From positions 62,001-126,000 of the forward strand of contig CAWKLQ010000011.1 of the NCBI GenBank assembly GCA_963850525.1: 64,000 bases of DNA, read 5' to 3'. The notes beneath the pieces were generated by a model. The model was not told where the DNA came from. It worked only from the letters and a program-made list of their open reading frames with translations, and did no database searches. Below, one piece after another: positions 25,297 through 34,700 of this stretch. This DNA comes from JAEMQF01 sp963850525 (GTDB taxonomy: Bacteria; Pseudomonadota; Gammaproteobacteria; Burkholderiales; Burkholderiaceae_C). The position numbers were made by a program, and so were the translations under genes. The number at the start of each line of letters is the position of its first letter. Within the stretch, counting starts at the first letter, position 1.

Positions 25297-26289
25297 ATGC
25301 ACTTTTTGCGCGACCGCGGAACCACGCACCGATTGAACTCGGAAATCACGCCGCGCCTTGCCTACGAGACGCGTCGCGAATGGCTGCAACGCATCGCGGC
25401 GGGAACCGCAGGGGCGGCCCTGGCGACCTGGGCCGGCCGAACTGCGCTCGCCCAAACCGCACGCCCTGGCAAACTCGCCGCGCTGCCGACAGTTCGCAGC
25501 CCCGTCGCCGGCGCGTTGACGATGGAGCGCGCCACCGGCTACAGCGACATCACGACGTACAACAATTTCTACGAATTCGGCACCGACAAGTCCGACCCTG
25601 CGCAGCACGCAGCTTCGCTCAAGGTGAGGCCGTGGAGCGTGAGCGTGGAAGGCGAGGTCAAACGCGCCCGCACGTTTGACATCGAAGATCTGCTCAAACT
25701 GGCGCCGCTCGAGGAGCGCATTTACCGCATGCGCTGCGTCGAAGGCTGGTCGATGGTGATTCCGTGGATCGGCTACTCGCTGTCGGATTTGATCCGACGC
25801 GTCGAGCCCACCGGCAACGCAAAATTCGTCGAGTTCGTGACCTTGGCCGACCGCGCCCAGATGCCCGGCGTGCGCTCTTCGGTTCTCGATTGGCCGTATG
25901 TCGAAGGCTTGCGCCTCGACGAGGCCATGCACCCGCTGACGCTGCTCTGCATGGGCCTGTACGGTGAAGTCCTGCCCAACCAGAACGGCGCCCCGGTGCG
26001 CCTCGTCGTGCCCTGGAAGTACGGATTCAAGAGCGGCAAATCCTTGGTGAAAATCCGCTTCACCGAGACTCAACCGCAGACGAGCTGGGTCAAGGCGAAC
26101 TCCAGCGAATACGGCTTTTACTCCAACGTGAACCCGCAGGTCGACCACCCACGCTGGAGCCAGGCGACCGAGCGGCGCATCGGCGAAGACGGTGTGTTCC
26201 AGAAGAAGCGCCCGACGCTGATGTTCAACGGTTATCAAGCGCAGGTGGCGCAGCTTTATGCCGGGATGGACCTGCGCACGCTCTTTTGA
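25297..26289 (+). CDS. msrP: Protein-methionine-sulfoxide reductase catalytic subunit MsrP (YedY)
   Basis: A 330-residue molybdenum enzyme that repairs oxidised methionines in periplasmic proteins. A twin-arginine signal is visible (TRREWLQRIAAGTAGAAL, RR at 26-27), meaning export after folding with its molybdopterin. The Mo-ligating cysteine is C147 in YRMRCVEGWSMVIPW. The LTLLCMGLYGEVLP and VVPWKYGFKS segments complete the sulfite-oxidase fold. An in-frame GTG at 25273 could extend the N terminus by eight residues. It precedes its membrane partner msrQ. Confidence 0.94.
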   Translation: MHFLRDRGTTHRLNSEITPRLAYETRREWLQRIAAGTAGAALATWAGRTALAQTARPGKLAALPTVRSPVAGALTMERATGYSDITTYNNFYEFGTDKSDPAQHAASLKVRPWSVSVEGEVKRARTFDIEDLLKLAPLEERIYRMRCVEGWSMVIPWIGYSLSDLIRRVEPTGNAKFVEFVTLADRAQMPGVRSSVLDWPYVEGLRLDEAMHPLTLLCMGLYGEVLPNQNGAPVRLVVPWKYGFKSGKSLVKIRFTETQPQTSWVKANSSEYGFYSNVNPQVDHPRWSQATERRIGEDGVFQKKRPTLMFNGYQAQVAQLYAGMDLRTLF

Positions 26290-26316
26290 GGCGCGGCCCC
26301 GCGAAGGTTCGACGAC

Positions 26317-26961
26317 ATGCGGCTCAGTTGGCTCGGACCGACGATGAAGCCGGCGCGTCGTGCGTCGCTGCTGCTGCACCCTTGGGCAAAGACCCTCCTC
26401 TTTGCCGTGGCTCTGCTGCCGTTCATCTGGCTGTTGTACGGGGCGCTCGCCGATCAGCTGGGCGCGAACCCCGCTGAGAAACTGCTGCGCGCCACCGGCG
26501 ACTGGACGTTGCGCTTCATTTGCCTTGCGCTCGCGATCACGCCCCTGCGGCACTGGATCGCTCAGCCCGGATTAGCGCGTTTTCGCCGCATGACGGGGCT
26601 GTTCGCCTTCTTCTATGCGTGTGTGCACTTCCTGTGCTACGCCTGGCTCGACATGGGGTTCGACGCAGCGGCCATCGTGCGTGATATTCCGAAGCGGCCT
26701 TTCATTCTGGTCGGAACGCTCGCTCTGCTCTTGCTGGTTCCGCTCGCGGCGACGTCGTTCAATCGGGCGATCAAGGCGCTGGGCGCACAGCGGTGGCAAC
26801 GCCTGCACCGCCTTGTCTACGTGATCGCGATGCTAGGCGTGCTGCACTTCTTTTGGATGCGCTCCGCGAAAAACAACTTCACGGAGGTCGCCATTTATGC
26901 CGCCGTGGTCGCGCTCTTGCTTGGCTGGCGCGTGAAGGCCCGATTCGCCAAGCGCTTGTGA
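26317..26961 (+). CDS. msrQ: Haem-binding membrane subunit MsrQ (YedZ)
   Basis: A 214-residue inner-membrane cytochrome b with about six hydrophobic helices that passes electrons from the quinone pool or flavin reductase to MsrP. Family marks are TGDWTLRFICLALAITPLR, RRMTGLFAFFYACVHFLCY with candidate haem histidine, and RLHRLVYVIAMLGVLHFFW with a second pair. It lies 27 bases after msrP. A downstream ATG (MKPARRAS) is an alternative start. Confidence 0.92.
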   Translation: MRLSWLGPTMKPARRASLLLHPWAKTLLFAVALLPFIWLLYGALADQLGANPAEKLLRATGDWTLRFICLALAITPLRHWIAQPGLARFRRMTGLFAFFYACVHFLCYAWLDMGFDAAAIVRDIPKRPFILVGTLALLLLVPLAATSFNRAIKALGAQRWQRLHRLVYVIAMLGVLHFFWMRSAKNNFTEVAIYAAVVALLLGWRVKARFAKRL

Positions 26962-27013
26962 ATCTCGGCGCACGGCTGACCCGCGAGGGTGAGTCGCCGC
27001 AGCGCGCGCCCGC

Positions 27014-27301
27014 TCAAACGGCGCCGTTGGGCGGGCGCATCAACAGCACGTCAACGCCGTAGAGTTTGGCCAGCGCGGTGAGTTTTTCGGGGGGCTGGCT
27101 CAATGTGAAGGTCTTGCCCGAAGCCTGCGCCTGGCGTTGGCATTCGAGCAAAACGGCGAGCGCTGAAGAATCGAAGTGCACGAGGCTCGACGCGTCCACG
27201 TCGACGCCCTGCGCCTGCGCCTGACCATGGATCGCCTGCGTCAGCATGCGAAGCGTATCGCACGCATCGTGCACGGTGAGGGTTGCGGGCAGGAGCAGCA
27301 T
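27014..27301 (-). CDS. mlaB: STAS-domain protein MlaB
   Basis: A 95-residue cytoplasmic STAS protein that binds the MlaF ATPase and is needed for activity of the phospholipid transporter. The STAS core is seen as VDASSLVHFDSSALAVLLECQRQA, with the conserved Ser-Ser of the loop. It is the last gene of the mla operon, 12 bases after mlaC. Confidence 0.88.
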   Translation of the reverse strand: MLLLPATLTVHDACDTLRMLTQAIHGQAQAQGVDVDASSLVHFDSSALAVLLECQRQAQASGKTFTLSQPPEKLTALAKLYGVDVLLMRPPNGAV

Positions 27302-27313
27302 GGATTGATGACT

Positions 27314-27946
27314 TCAGGTCTTCCCGCTCTTCGCCGCCTTGTTGCGCTCGGCCAGCTTGGCGATCAGGCCGTCGATGCCACCGGCGCTGATTTCCTGCGC
27401 GAAACTGTTGCGGTAGTTTTCGACAAGCCATACGCCGAGCACGTTGACGTCGTAAATCCGCCAGCCCTCAAGCGTCTTCTCCAGGCGATAGTCGAGCTGA
27501 ATCGGGTCGCCCTTGCCTTTGACTTCGGTGCGCACAACGACTTCGGTGTCGTCCGCGCCGCCGCGCAACGGCTTGAGTTGCACTGATTGGTCTTTCACCT
27601 GCGCCAGCGCACCCGAATACGTGCGCACGAGCAAGATCTTGAACTCGTCCTGCAGGTTCTTCTGCTGCTCGGGTGTGGCCTGGCGCCAATAGCGCCCCAC
27701 GGCCGACGCCGTCATGCGTTGGAAGTTGACATGCGGCATCACTTTGGAGTCGACCAGCGCGATCACCTTCTGCACCTCGCCGGATTGAATGCTCTTGTCG
27801 GCCTTCACGGCTTCGATCACGTCGGTCGAAACCTCCCTGATGAGGACGTCGGGCGCCTTGATGGATTGCGCCCGAGCAAAGCCGCCGGCGATCGCGGAAC
27901 CCATCGCCAGCAAGGCGAGAACTGTGCGCCGCATCATTCGTGTCAT
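27314..27946 (-). CDS. mlaC: Periplasmic phospholipid shuttle MlaC
   Basis: A 210-residue periplasmic protein of the Tol-Tol/MlaC family. The ATG was chosen because GGAGT lies seven bases upstream and because a signal peptide follows (MMRRTVLALLAMGSAIAGGFARAQ). The segments VMPHVNFQRMTASAVGRYW and LVRTYSGAL are family hallmarks. It should carry phospholipids across the periplasm between MlaA at the outer membrane and MlaFEDB at the inner membrane. A short upstream extension (MTGVTM) is possible. Confidence 0.93.
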   Translation of the reverse strand: MTRMMRRTVLALLAMGSAIAGGFARAQSIKAPDVLIREVSTDVIEAVKADKSIQSGEVQKVIALVDSKVMPHVNFQRMTASAVGRYWRQATPEQQKNLQDEFKILLVRTYSGALAQVKDQSVQLKPLRGGADDTEVVVRTEVKGKGDPIQLDYRLEKTLEGWRIYDVNVLGVWLVENYRNSFAQEISAGGIDGLIAKLAERNKAAKSGKT

Positions 27947-27971
27947 GGTCACTCCTGTCATGATTCGATCC

Positions 27972-28751
27972 TCATTTTCGTGCAGGTCCAGGGTCTGGCG
28001 CGTCGGCTTCCGGAGGTTCCGGGGTCGAGGGCTCGTCCGGCGGATCGCCGTCGAACACCAGATTGCGCCGACGTTGAAGGTACGCGTCGCGAATGAAGCT
28101 GTACTTGTCCAGGCCGGTTTGATCGAGAGCCCGGCTCGCGCCCAACAGGCCGGCACGGACATTCACGACTTGCAGCACCCCCAGGCCCCACTGACCCGCG
28201 TCGTCCCGAACCAACAGCGAGGGCGAGACGCCGCGGTCTAACGGCATCGCAAACGACTCGCGCACGTTCGACGGGCCAAACAGTGGCCACACCACATAAG
28301 GGCCGGGCGGGGCACCCCAGCGCCCGAGCGTCTGGCCGAAGTCCTCGTTGGTCGCTTCGATGCCGGCCTCACTGGCGATGTCGAACAGGCCACCGATGCC
28401 GAGCACGGAATTCGTTCCGACCCGCACGACGTCGGTAAAGGCGCGATCAAGCTTGCCTTGAAACACGTTGTTCAGTGCCGACCACGCGTCGGCGAAATTG
28501 TTGAAGAAATTCTTCACCCCCTGGCGCACGAAGCTGGGTGTGATCGTTTCATAGGCGGTTGCAACGGGCACGAGCACATAGGCGTCGAGCGTTTCATTGA
28601 AGGAGAACACCTTGCGGTTCCAGTTCTCCCACGGGTCGCGTGGATTGCTCACCTGGGGGCGAGAAGCATCGACCGTCGCGCAGCCCGAACCCAAGCCCAT
28701 CGTCGCCGCCAGCGCCAACAAGGCGGCCTGACGCCAGAGCCTCGAGGTCAC
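27972..28751 (-). CDS. mlaA: Outer-membrane lipoprotein MlaA (VacJ)
   Basis: A 259-residue lipoprotein with lipobox GSGC (C24). The MlaA core reads NPRDPWENWNRKVFSFNE, then VKNFFNNFADAWSALNNVFQG and GQTLGRWGAPPGPYVVWPLFGPS. It removes misplaced phospholipids from the outer leaflet. The C-terminal 30 residues are Pro/Asp/Glu-rich and probably disordered. In E. coli mlaA (vacJ) is unlinked, whereas betaproteobacteria commonly keep it between mlaD and mlaC as here. It overlaps mlaD by four bases. Confidence 0.95.
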   Translation of the reverse strand: MTSRLWRQAALLALAATMGLGSGCATVDASRPQVSNPRDPWENWNRKVFSFNETLDAYVLVPVATAYETITPSFVRQGVKNFFNNFADAWSALNNVFQGKLDRAFTDVVRVGTNSVLGIGGLFDIASEAGIEATNEDFGQTLGRWGAPPGPYVVWPLFGPSNVRESFAMPLDRGVSPSLLVRDDAGQWGLGVLQVVNVRAGLLGASRALDQTGLDKYSFIRDAYLQRRRNLVFDGDPPDEPSTPEPPEADAPDPGPARK

Positions 28752-29236
28752 TTCTTCGCCCCGCCCGACTCGCCGGCCCCCGCGTCTGCGGCCTTGTTAA
28801 AGAGAAACTGGCTGATCAGGCTTTCCAGCACCACGGCCGACTGCGTTTGTTTGATCACGTCGCCTGCGACCAGGATTTTTTCATCGGCACCCGGCTCCAC
28901 GCCGATGTATTGGTCGCCGAGCAAACCGGCGGTCAAGATGCGCGCCGACGAGTCTTTGGGGAATTCGACTTTCGAGTCGACCTCCATGCGCACGACGCCC
29001 TGATACGTCTTGCGGTCGAGTTCGATCGACGAGACTCGCCCCACCGTGACGCCGGCGCTGCGCACCGGCGCGTGTTTTTTCAGGCCGCCGATGTTGTCGA
29101 AGCGTGCCGTCAGCGAATAGGTGCTGCCGGCGTTGAAGCTGCCCAGATTGGCAGCCTTCAGCGCGAGAAACACGAGCCCCACCAAGCCGAGCAGGACAAA
29201 CACGCCAACCATCGTTTCAATGCCCTTCTTGCCCAT
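28748..29236 (-). CDS. mlaD: MCE-domain protein MlaD
   Basis: A 162-residue inner-membrane-anchored protein with one N-terminal transmembrane helix (TMVGVFVLLGLVGLVFLAL) and one MCE domain (YSLTARFDNIGGLKKHAPVRSAGVTVGRV). Six copies form the periplasmic ring of the MlaFEDB complex. It ends in AGESGGAKK, a short polar tail. It is positioned between mlaE and mlaA. Confidence 0.94.
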   Translation of the reverse strand: MGKKGIETMVGVFVLLGLVGLVFLALKAANLGSFNAGSTYSLTARFDNIGGLKKHAPVRSAGVTVGRVSSIELDRKTYQGVVRMEVDSKVEFPKDSSARILTAGLLGDQYIGVEPGADEKILVAGDVIKQTQSAVVLESLISQFLFNKAADAGAGESGGAKK

Positions 29237-29261
29237 GTTTGTTGTTCCTCTTCGATGTGGA

Positions 29262-30044
29262 CTACGTTGTAGAGAACATCAACGCTGTGAGCACGAAGTC
29301 CGTGCACAGCACAGCCAGCGACGCGATCACGACGGTGCGCGTCGTGGCGTGCGCCACGCCTTCCGGCGTCGCCTGGGTCTCGTAGCCCTGATACAGCGCG
29401 ACGAAGGTGCAGATGACGCCGAACACCATGCTCTTGACGATGCCATTGCCCACGTCGCGCTGCACGTCGACGCCACTTTGCATGATGGACCAGAAATTGC
29501 CCGAATCCACGCCGATCAGCAACACCGCGACGACATAAGCGCCGAGGATGCCGACCGCCGAAAACAGAATCGCGAGAATCGGCATCGAGATGATCCCGCC
29601 CAGAAACCGCGGCGCAAGCACGCGGCTTTTCGGGTCGATCGCCATCATTTCCATCGCGGCGATTTGCTCGCCGGCTTTCATCAAGCCGATTTCCGCAGTC
29701 AACGACGTGCCCGCGCGCCCGGCAAAAAGCAATGCCGTGACCACCGGCCCGAGCTCGCGAACCAGCGACAAGTTGACGACCAATCCAAGCGATTCGGCCG
29801 CACCGTACTTGACCAGCGCGTAGTACATCTGCAGCGCAAGCACAAAGCCCACGGCCAGGCCTGACGCCATGATGATGACGAGCGAGCGGTTGCCGATGGC
29901 GTGCACTTGCGCCACCACGAGGTACGGCCGACGCATCGCCAGCGGCAAGTTGCGCATCAGGTCGGTGAAGAAGTAGGCGTGGTGACCCAGGGCATACATC
30001 ACGTCCAGGACGATCCGGCCGATCGAAGCGACCAGCGCAGTCAT
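29262..30044 (-). CDS. mlaE: Phospholipid ABC transporter permease MlaE
   Basis: A 260-residue inner-membrane permease of the MlaE/TGD1 family with about five hydrophobic segments. Conserved stretches are VLALQMYYALVKYGAAESLG, VRELGPVVTALLFAGRAGTSLTAEIG and the coupling helix region GLMKAGEQIAAMEMMAIDP. It pairs with MlaF and the MlaD ring. It overlaps mlaF by four bases. Confidence 0.95.
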   Translation of the reverse strand: MTALVASIGRIVLDVMYALGHHAYFFTDLMRNLPLAMRRPYLVVAQVHAIGNRSLVIIMASGLAVGFVLALQMYYALVKYGAAESLGLVVNLSLVRELGPVVTALLFAGRAGTSLTAEIGLMKAGEQIAAMEMMAIDPKSRVLAPRFLGGIISMPILAILFSAVGILGAYVVAVLLIGVDSGNFWSIMQSGVDVQRDVGNGIVKSMVFGVICTFVALYQGYETQATPEGVAHATTRTVVIASLAVLCTDFVLTALMFSTT

Positions 30045-30946
30045 GCGTTGACACCCAGCTCTTCAGCCAGCGGCCGGGCCGGGTAGTGAAAACGAACCGG
30101 CCCGTCGGGCTCGCCGCGAATGAACTGGCGCACTTCCGCGTCTTCCGACGCGTTCAGCTCAGCCGGCTTGCCGTGCGCGACGACGCGCCCCTGCGACGAC
30201 ATCAAATACGCGTAGTCGCAAATGCTGAAGCACTCCTGCACGTCGTGCGAGACGATCAGCGACGTCGCACCGGTCGTGTCATTGAGCGTGCGGATCAGGT
30301 TCGCCGCGACCGCCATCGAAATCGGATCGAGCCCGGCAAAGGGCTCGTCGTACATGATGACTTCCGGGTCGAGTGCGATGGCGCGCGCCAGCGCGACGCG
30401 GCGTGCCATGCCGCCGGAGATTTCGGAAATGCGCAAGGGCGCTGCGCCGCGCAGGCCCACCGCGTTGAGTTTCATCAGCACGATGTCGCGAATCATCGTG
30501 TCGTCCAGATTCGTGTGTTCACGCAGCGGGAAGGCAACGTTCTCGAACACCGTCAAATCGGTGAACAAAGCGCCGAACTGGAACAGCATTCCCAGGCGGC
30601 GTCGCAGCCGAAAGAGTTGCTCGATGTTGCGCGAGTCGACGACTTCGCCGTCGAAGCGCACTGTGCCTTGTGTGGCCGGGTGCACGCCGCCGATGAGCCG
30701 CAGCAGCGTCGTCTTGCCACAGCCCGAACCGCCAAGAATGGAGGTGACCTTGCCGCGCCCGAAGCGCAGTGATACGTCATTGAGGATCGTCCGGCCCTTG
30801 TCGTAGCCGAACGTGACGTGGTCGATATCGATGAGGGTGTCTGAACTCACTCGCCGTGGAGCCGGGCTTGCCGGCAGCAGTTCGGTGGTAGGCCTTGGGG
30901 AAGGGACCGGATCGTCTCGGTCGTTGAGCCGAAATGATTGTCGCAT
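30041..30946 (-). CDS. mlaF: Phospholipid ABC transporter ATP-binding protein MlaF
   Basis: A 301-residue ATPase that powers the Mla transporter. Walker A is GGSGCGKTT, the signature is ISGGMARRVALARA and Walker B is VIMYDEPFAGLD. It is longer than E. coli MlaF because of about 35 unconserved N-terminal residues. The start is uncertain: ATG 30946 is used here, while GTG 30850 would give an N terminus closer to the core. It is the first gene of the mlaFEDACB operon on the minus strand, 73 bases after the TonB-like gene of the preceding operon. Confidence 0.93.
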   Translation of the reverse strand: MRQSFRLNDRDDPVPSPRPTTELLPASPAPRRVSSDTLIDIDHVTFGYDKGRTILNDVSLRFGRGKVTSILGGSGCGKTTLLRLIGGVHPATQGTVRFDGEVVDSRNIEQLFRLRRRLGMLFQFGALFTDLTVFENVAFPLREHTNLDDTMIRDIVLMKLNAVGLRGAAPLRISEISGGMARRVALARAIALDPEVIMYDEPFAGLDPISMAVAANLIRTLNDTTGATSLIVSHDVQECFSICDYAYLMSSQGRVVAHGKPAELNASEDAEVRQFIRGEPDGPVRFHYPARPLAEELGVNA

Positions 30947-31018
30947 GCATTCTCGGCAGCCCGCCCCGTCGCGATGGGACTTGCCGAGTTGACGGCGCAC
31001 GCCAAGCGGCGACGCGAC

Positions 31019-31780
31019 TCAGCGCGACGCGGTGCCGGCTTCGAAGGTCACTTCGACCCGAATCTTCGAACGAACCGGCAAGCCATCGACCAGGCCCGGA
31101 GTGAAGATCGCATCCATGAACGCAGAGCGCGCAGCCTCCTGCATTTCAGGCGGGAACGCCTGGGTTTCGACACGAACCCTTACAACCTTGCCCGTCTCGT
31201 CGATGAACAAGGAAAGTATCCCGGTACGTGTTCCGGAAATGCCGGGGACGCTTGGAAATTCAATCAGGACCGGCGCTGCAGGCCAGGGGCTCACATCGAG
31301 CGCGTCGCGCGAGAAAAAATCTGCATCGGCCAACGCGCCCGGGATTCGAAGTGCCAGGCCAGTCGCCGGTGGAGAGGCTTTCTCATTGTCAGTGTCGATC
31401 GGCTGCTGACGATCGCGGTCGTTAGGTTCCGGACCAAGCAATGCATCCACGGGTTTGCCAAGTGAACCAAGCGCCAAACCAGTGTCCGCCAAAGGGCTCC
31501 GATCCACCTGCGTCGCGCTCGCATTCCAGGCATTGATCGAGCGTACGTGCAAAACGTGGGGGTTCGCGGCGACGCGCGTTGCCTGGGGCCTCGCCGGAGC
31601 TTTCGATACGTGCTGTCCCCTGACAGGCACTGAAAACAGAACCGTGTGCAGGCCGACCGCAAGCGCCGCACTTACCAGCAAGGGCTCAAGCCTGCGCACG
31701 CTCCATTTCCACCACAAAGGCGTCGACGTTGTGACGTCGGCGCCCGCCAATCTCAAGCTCAGTTCACGATCTCGCGCCAT
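31019..31780 (-). CDS. TonB-like protein with C-terminal TonB domain, last gene of the pilin operon
   Basis: A 253-residue membrane-anchored protein: a short cytoplasmic N terminus, one transmembrane helix at about 33-50 (LEPLLVSAALAVGLHTVLFSV), a periplasmic linker of about 110 residues, and a TonB C-terminal-type domain from about 170 (ILSLFIDETGKVVRVRV and AARSAFMDAIFTPG). The linker lacks the long Pro-Glu/Pro-Lys repeats of classical TonB. No exbB or exbD is nearby. Its start overlaps the end of pilY1 by 22 bases, so it is probably co-translated with the pilus genes. The function is unknown. Confidence 0.7.
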   Translation of the reverse strand: MARDRELSLRLAGADVTTSTPLWWKWSVRRLEPLLVSAALAVGLHTVLFSVPVRGQHVSKAPARPQATRVAANPHVLHVRSINAWNASATQVDRSPLADTGLALGSLGKPVDALLGPEPNDRDRQQPIDTDNEKASPPATGLALRIPGALADADFFSRDALDVSPWPAAPVLIEFPSVPGISGTRTGILSLFIDETGKVVRVRVETQAFPPEMQEAARSAFMDAIFTPGLVDGLPVRSKIRVEVTFEAGTASR

Positions 31781-34700
31781 GAAGTGCGTCTTGTCGAACC
31801 GGGGCTGAGACCGCCACCCTGGATGTTCCCTTGGACGTCCCCGCCTGTGCTGGTGGTGCCCTTCACAACCGTGGTTCCTTTGCCCCCATCAAGAGTCAGT
31901 CCACTCAAGCCAACCAACAAAGAGTTGCCGATCCAGACTCCAGCGAGTGTGGACCCACTCGTAGCGCTACCACCGGTCGCGATGTCAAGCGACAAGATAT
32001 AGGATTCTCCGCCAACGGTACACGCATCATCGATGGGTATGTTTGCTGCCACGGCCAAAGTGTTGAACAAGATGAGCGGGGCGATGTTGACGCGCTCTCC
32101 CGGTGTATTCAGGTCAACGTACCACCCGTTCTTCGCACTCCAGTTGACCGCGTTCTTGGTCACTGTTTTGATTCTTGCCCCAGCGCCGTCGGTCGTCGTC
32201 GTCAGGGTCTGTGCAACGAGCGTACCCCCGCTGCGCACGTCCCCGAGTCCAGTAGCCGCCAACGAGTCCTTGATTCCATAGACACTTTGCTGCGCCTGGT
32301 TGCTGAGGTCAGACGTGCCGAGGTACTTGCCCGTGCCGAAATAGAGCACCGTGTACTTGTTGCCGCTCTGTGTCACTTCGCCCAACGCGATTTGCGACGT
32401 GATGGGTTGAGGCGCGGCAGGGCTTCCGGCCTGCACATTCGCCAGCAACAGCGCCGATTGGTACGGCAAGGTGACGTTGTCAATGTCGAAACGCCACACA
32501 TTGCCGAGCAAGTCGCCAGCGTAGTACCGTTTGCCAGTGTTGTCGATCTCGAGATCTATCCAGACGTTGAGATTGGACAGCCCGCTAGGCGTGCTTGGCG
32601 TACCCGCAGGGGTTGCGCCCGAGGTGTATGTCGGAATCGTCAACAACTCAGCACCGGTGTTCGCATCGACGACGAACAGATGGCCATTGCCGTCACCTGC
32701 GCCAACATTGTTGTTGTAGCCCGAGGTGAACGCGACAACCCAGGTGCCATTTGTGCGCTTCGTGATGACCGGGTTGCCATACGTCAAACCCAAGTTAGTG
32801 TGCGAGAACTCCCAGAGCGCCACTGGATTCTCAGGGTCGGTAATGTCCAGTGCGTAGTACGACCGACCGCCCGCGCCTTGCCCGCCCACGAGAATCGTCT
32901 TCCAGGCCCCTGGGGAGCCGGGAACGTAGATGTCGCCGACCGTAGGCGCACCATCCAACAGATACTGGTGGTTGCCCTCATAGCTCTTATCAGCGAGGCG
33001 ATACAGCTTGGGCAGTACCGCAGAGGGCATATACGCCCACTTCTCCTCGCCCGTCGTCGCATCAATCGCGTGCAGCATGCCGTCGTTGGCGGCTACGTAA
33101 ACGGTCGCGGTTCGGCCCGCCTTGCTGCTGACGAAGCTACCGTACGAGTTCTCGGTGTACTTGAATTGCGGCTTTCGAACGTAGACCGGCGCACCCCCGA
33201 TGATGTCTCCCAGGATGCCGTCGCGCGTCCGATAGTAGGACCTGGATCCACCGCGAAGCCAGCTCACCATCTCTACGCCAGAATTTGCGCCGGCCAGTGC
33301 AGCCACCGCGTTGGCGGCTGCCGCGACTTTCGTTGCGTTGCCCGGGTCTGCGGCCAAATCGGCGGCGGTTGACGTCACCGCTGCTGCCAGATCGGCGCAC
33401 TGGCTCAGCACTGGAGACTTGCTGCATGCGTTGTCAACATGCGCATTGATCGTGTCGGTCGTGAGGTTCGCATGCGTGAAGTCGCGGAGCTGACCTGTGT
33501 TTCCCGTCACGTCCTTCTTGAAGTACTTGATCGTTCTCGCTGTCCCAGCGGCTACCCGTGCGTCCAGTTTCTGCTTTGCACTCCAGGTGTGGGTTGCGCC
33601 GCGTGCGCCTGTTTTGGGGTCCATCGGATAGGCGAGAAGGTCGCCGGTCCATTTGGCGGAAACGTAAAGCGCGACGAATTGTGTGCTGTCCCCCTCGACT
33701 GGCTGAAGGTTGCTCGCCGCGGCAGCCGATCCCGACCCAACGACTTCGGCAATCGATGCCAACGCACTGTTCAAACTCGTCGCAAGGCTTGTCGGATCCG
33801 TCGCGCTGAAGTACTGCCCGCGCCCATTTACTGCGGCGTGCCACAAGTCATCAATGTTCTCCGCCTCTTTGCTGGAGCCGGGGACGGGCCAGTCCTTGGT
33901 GCCTTGTTTCAGGTCGTGGTAGTCGCCGGACGCTTGACTCAGGTAGTTCTTGTCGTACTTGAGCAGACCACTCAAGCCCAGGCCCAAGGTGTACGTCGTC
34001 ATGTGCTGCCAAGTCGCCACGTCATTCCCCTTGGGGGCTACGTTGTTATTGCACACGTTGGTGCCGAGAGCACCAGTGCAATTCCCGAGCGAGGCGTCGT
34101 CACGCAAATCTGTCTTGTAGTAGTACATCGCAACGTCGGCGAGAGAATCTGTGGAACCCCCTGTGGTGACTGTCGATGGCGATGCGGCCACCGTTCCTTT
34201 GACCGTGTTGGGGCCAACCGTCGATATAGTGCCTGCTCCAGCGACATCGTTGGCCCAAGTGCCAATCATGTTGACAGGTGAAGCCACCGCTAAAACTTCG
34301 GTGCCCGAACCCGTTTGCGTGGCGACGACTGCGGGTGCCACCGTTGCGCAAGAGGTCACCGCAGTCCCGCTGGTCCAGCTGGAAGGCTGGCTGACAACTG
34401 CGGGCGTCGAGGACGTTGAAGGGACAGGACCCGTGGTCGCGCCTGGCACGAACGTAGATGCCACGGTGTTGACCGTGGTCGTCGACGATCCTGGCGTGCC
34501 TGCAGGATTGACCGTGAGGACGCCATTGACGCTGACGGTGGTTCGCGTATACGGCGTTACAACTGTTGTCGTCGTGACTTCACGGTCGGAAGTGCGGTGC
34601 TCCGTGAGTGTCGAGTGATCGCTGGTGGTGGACACCGTGCTGCCGTTGCCCGTCTGCGGCGTCGAAGTCAGCAAGCCCCGGCCCGCCGGGCAGTAGCCGA

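Noticed and set aside
24490..26553. 687-residue minus-strand frame
   Set aside because: It overlaps cytochrome c4, msrP and msrQ, all clearly real by motif, and shows no protein family features.
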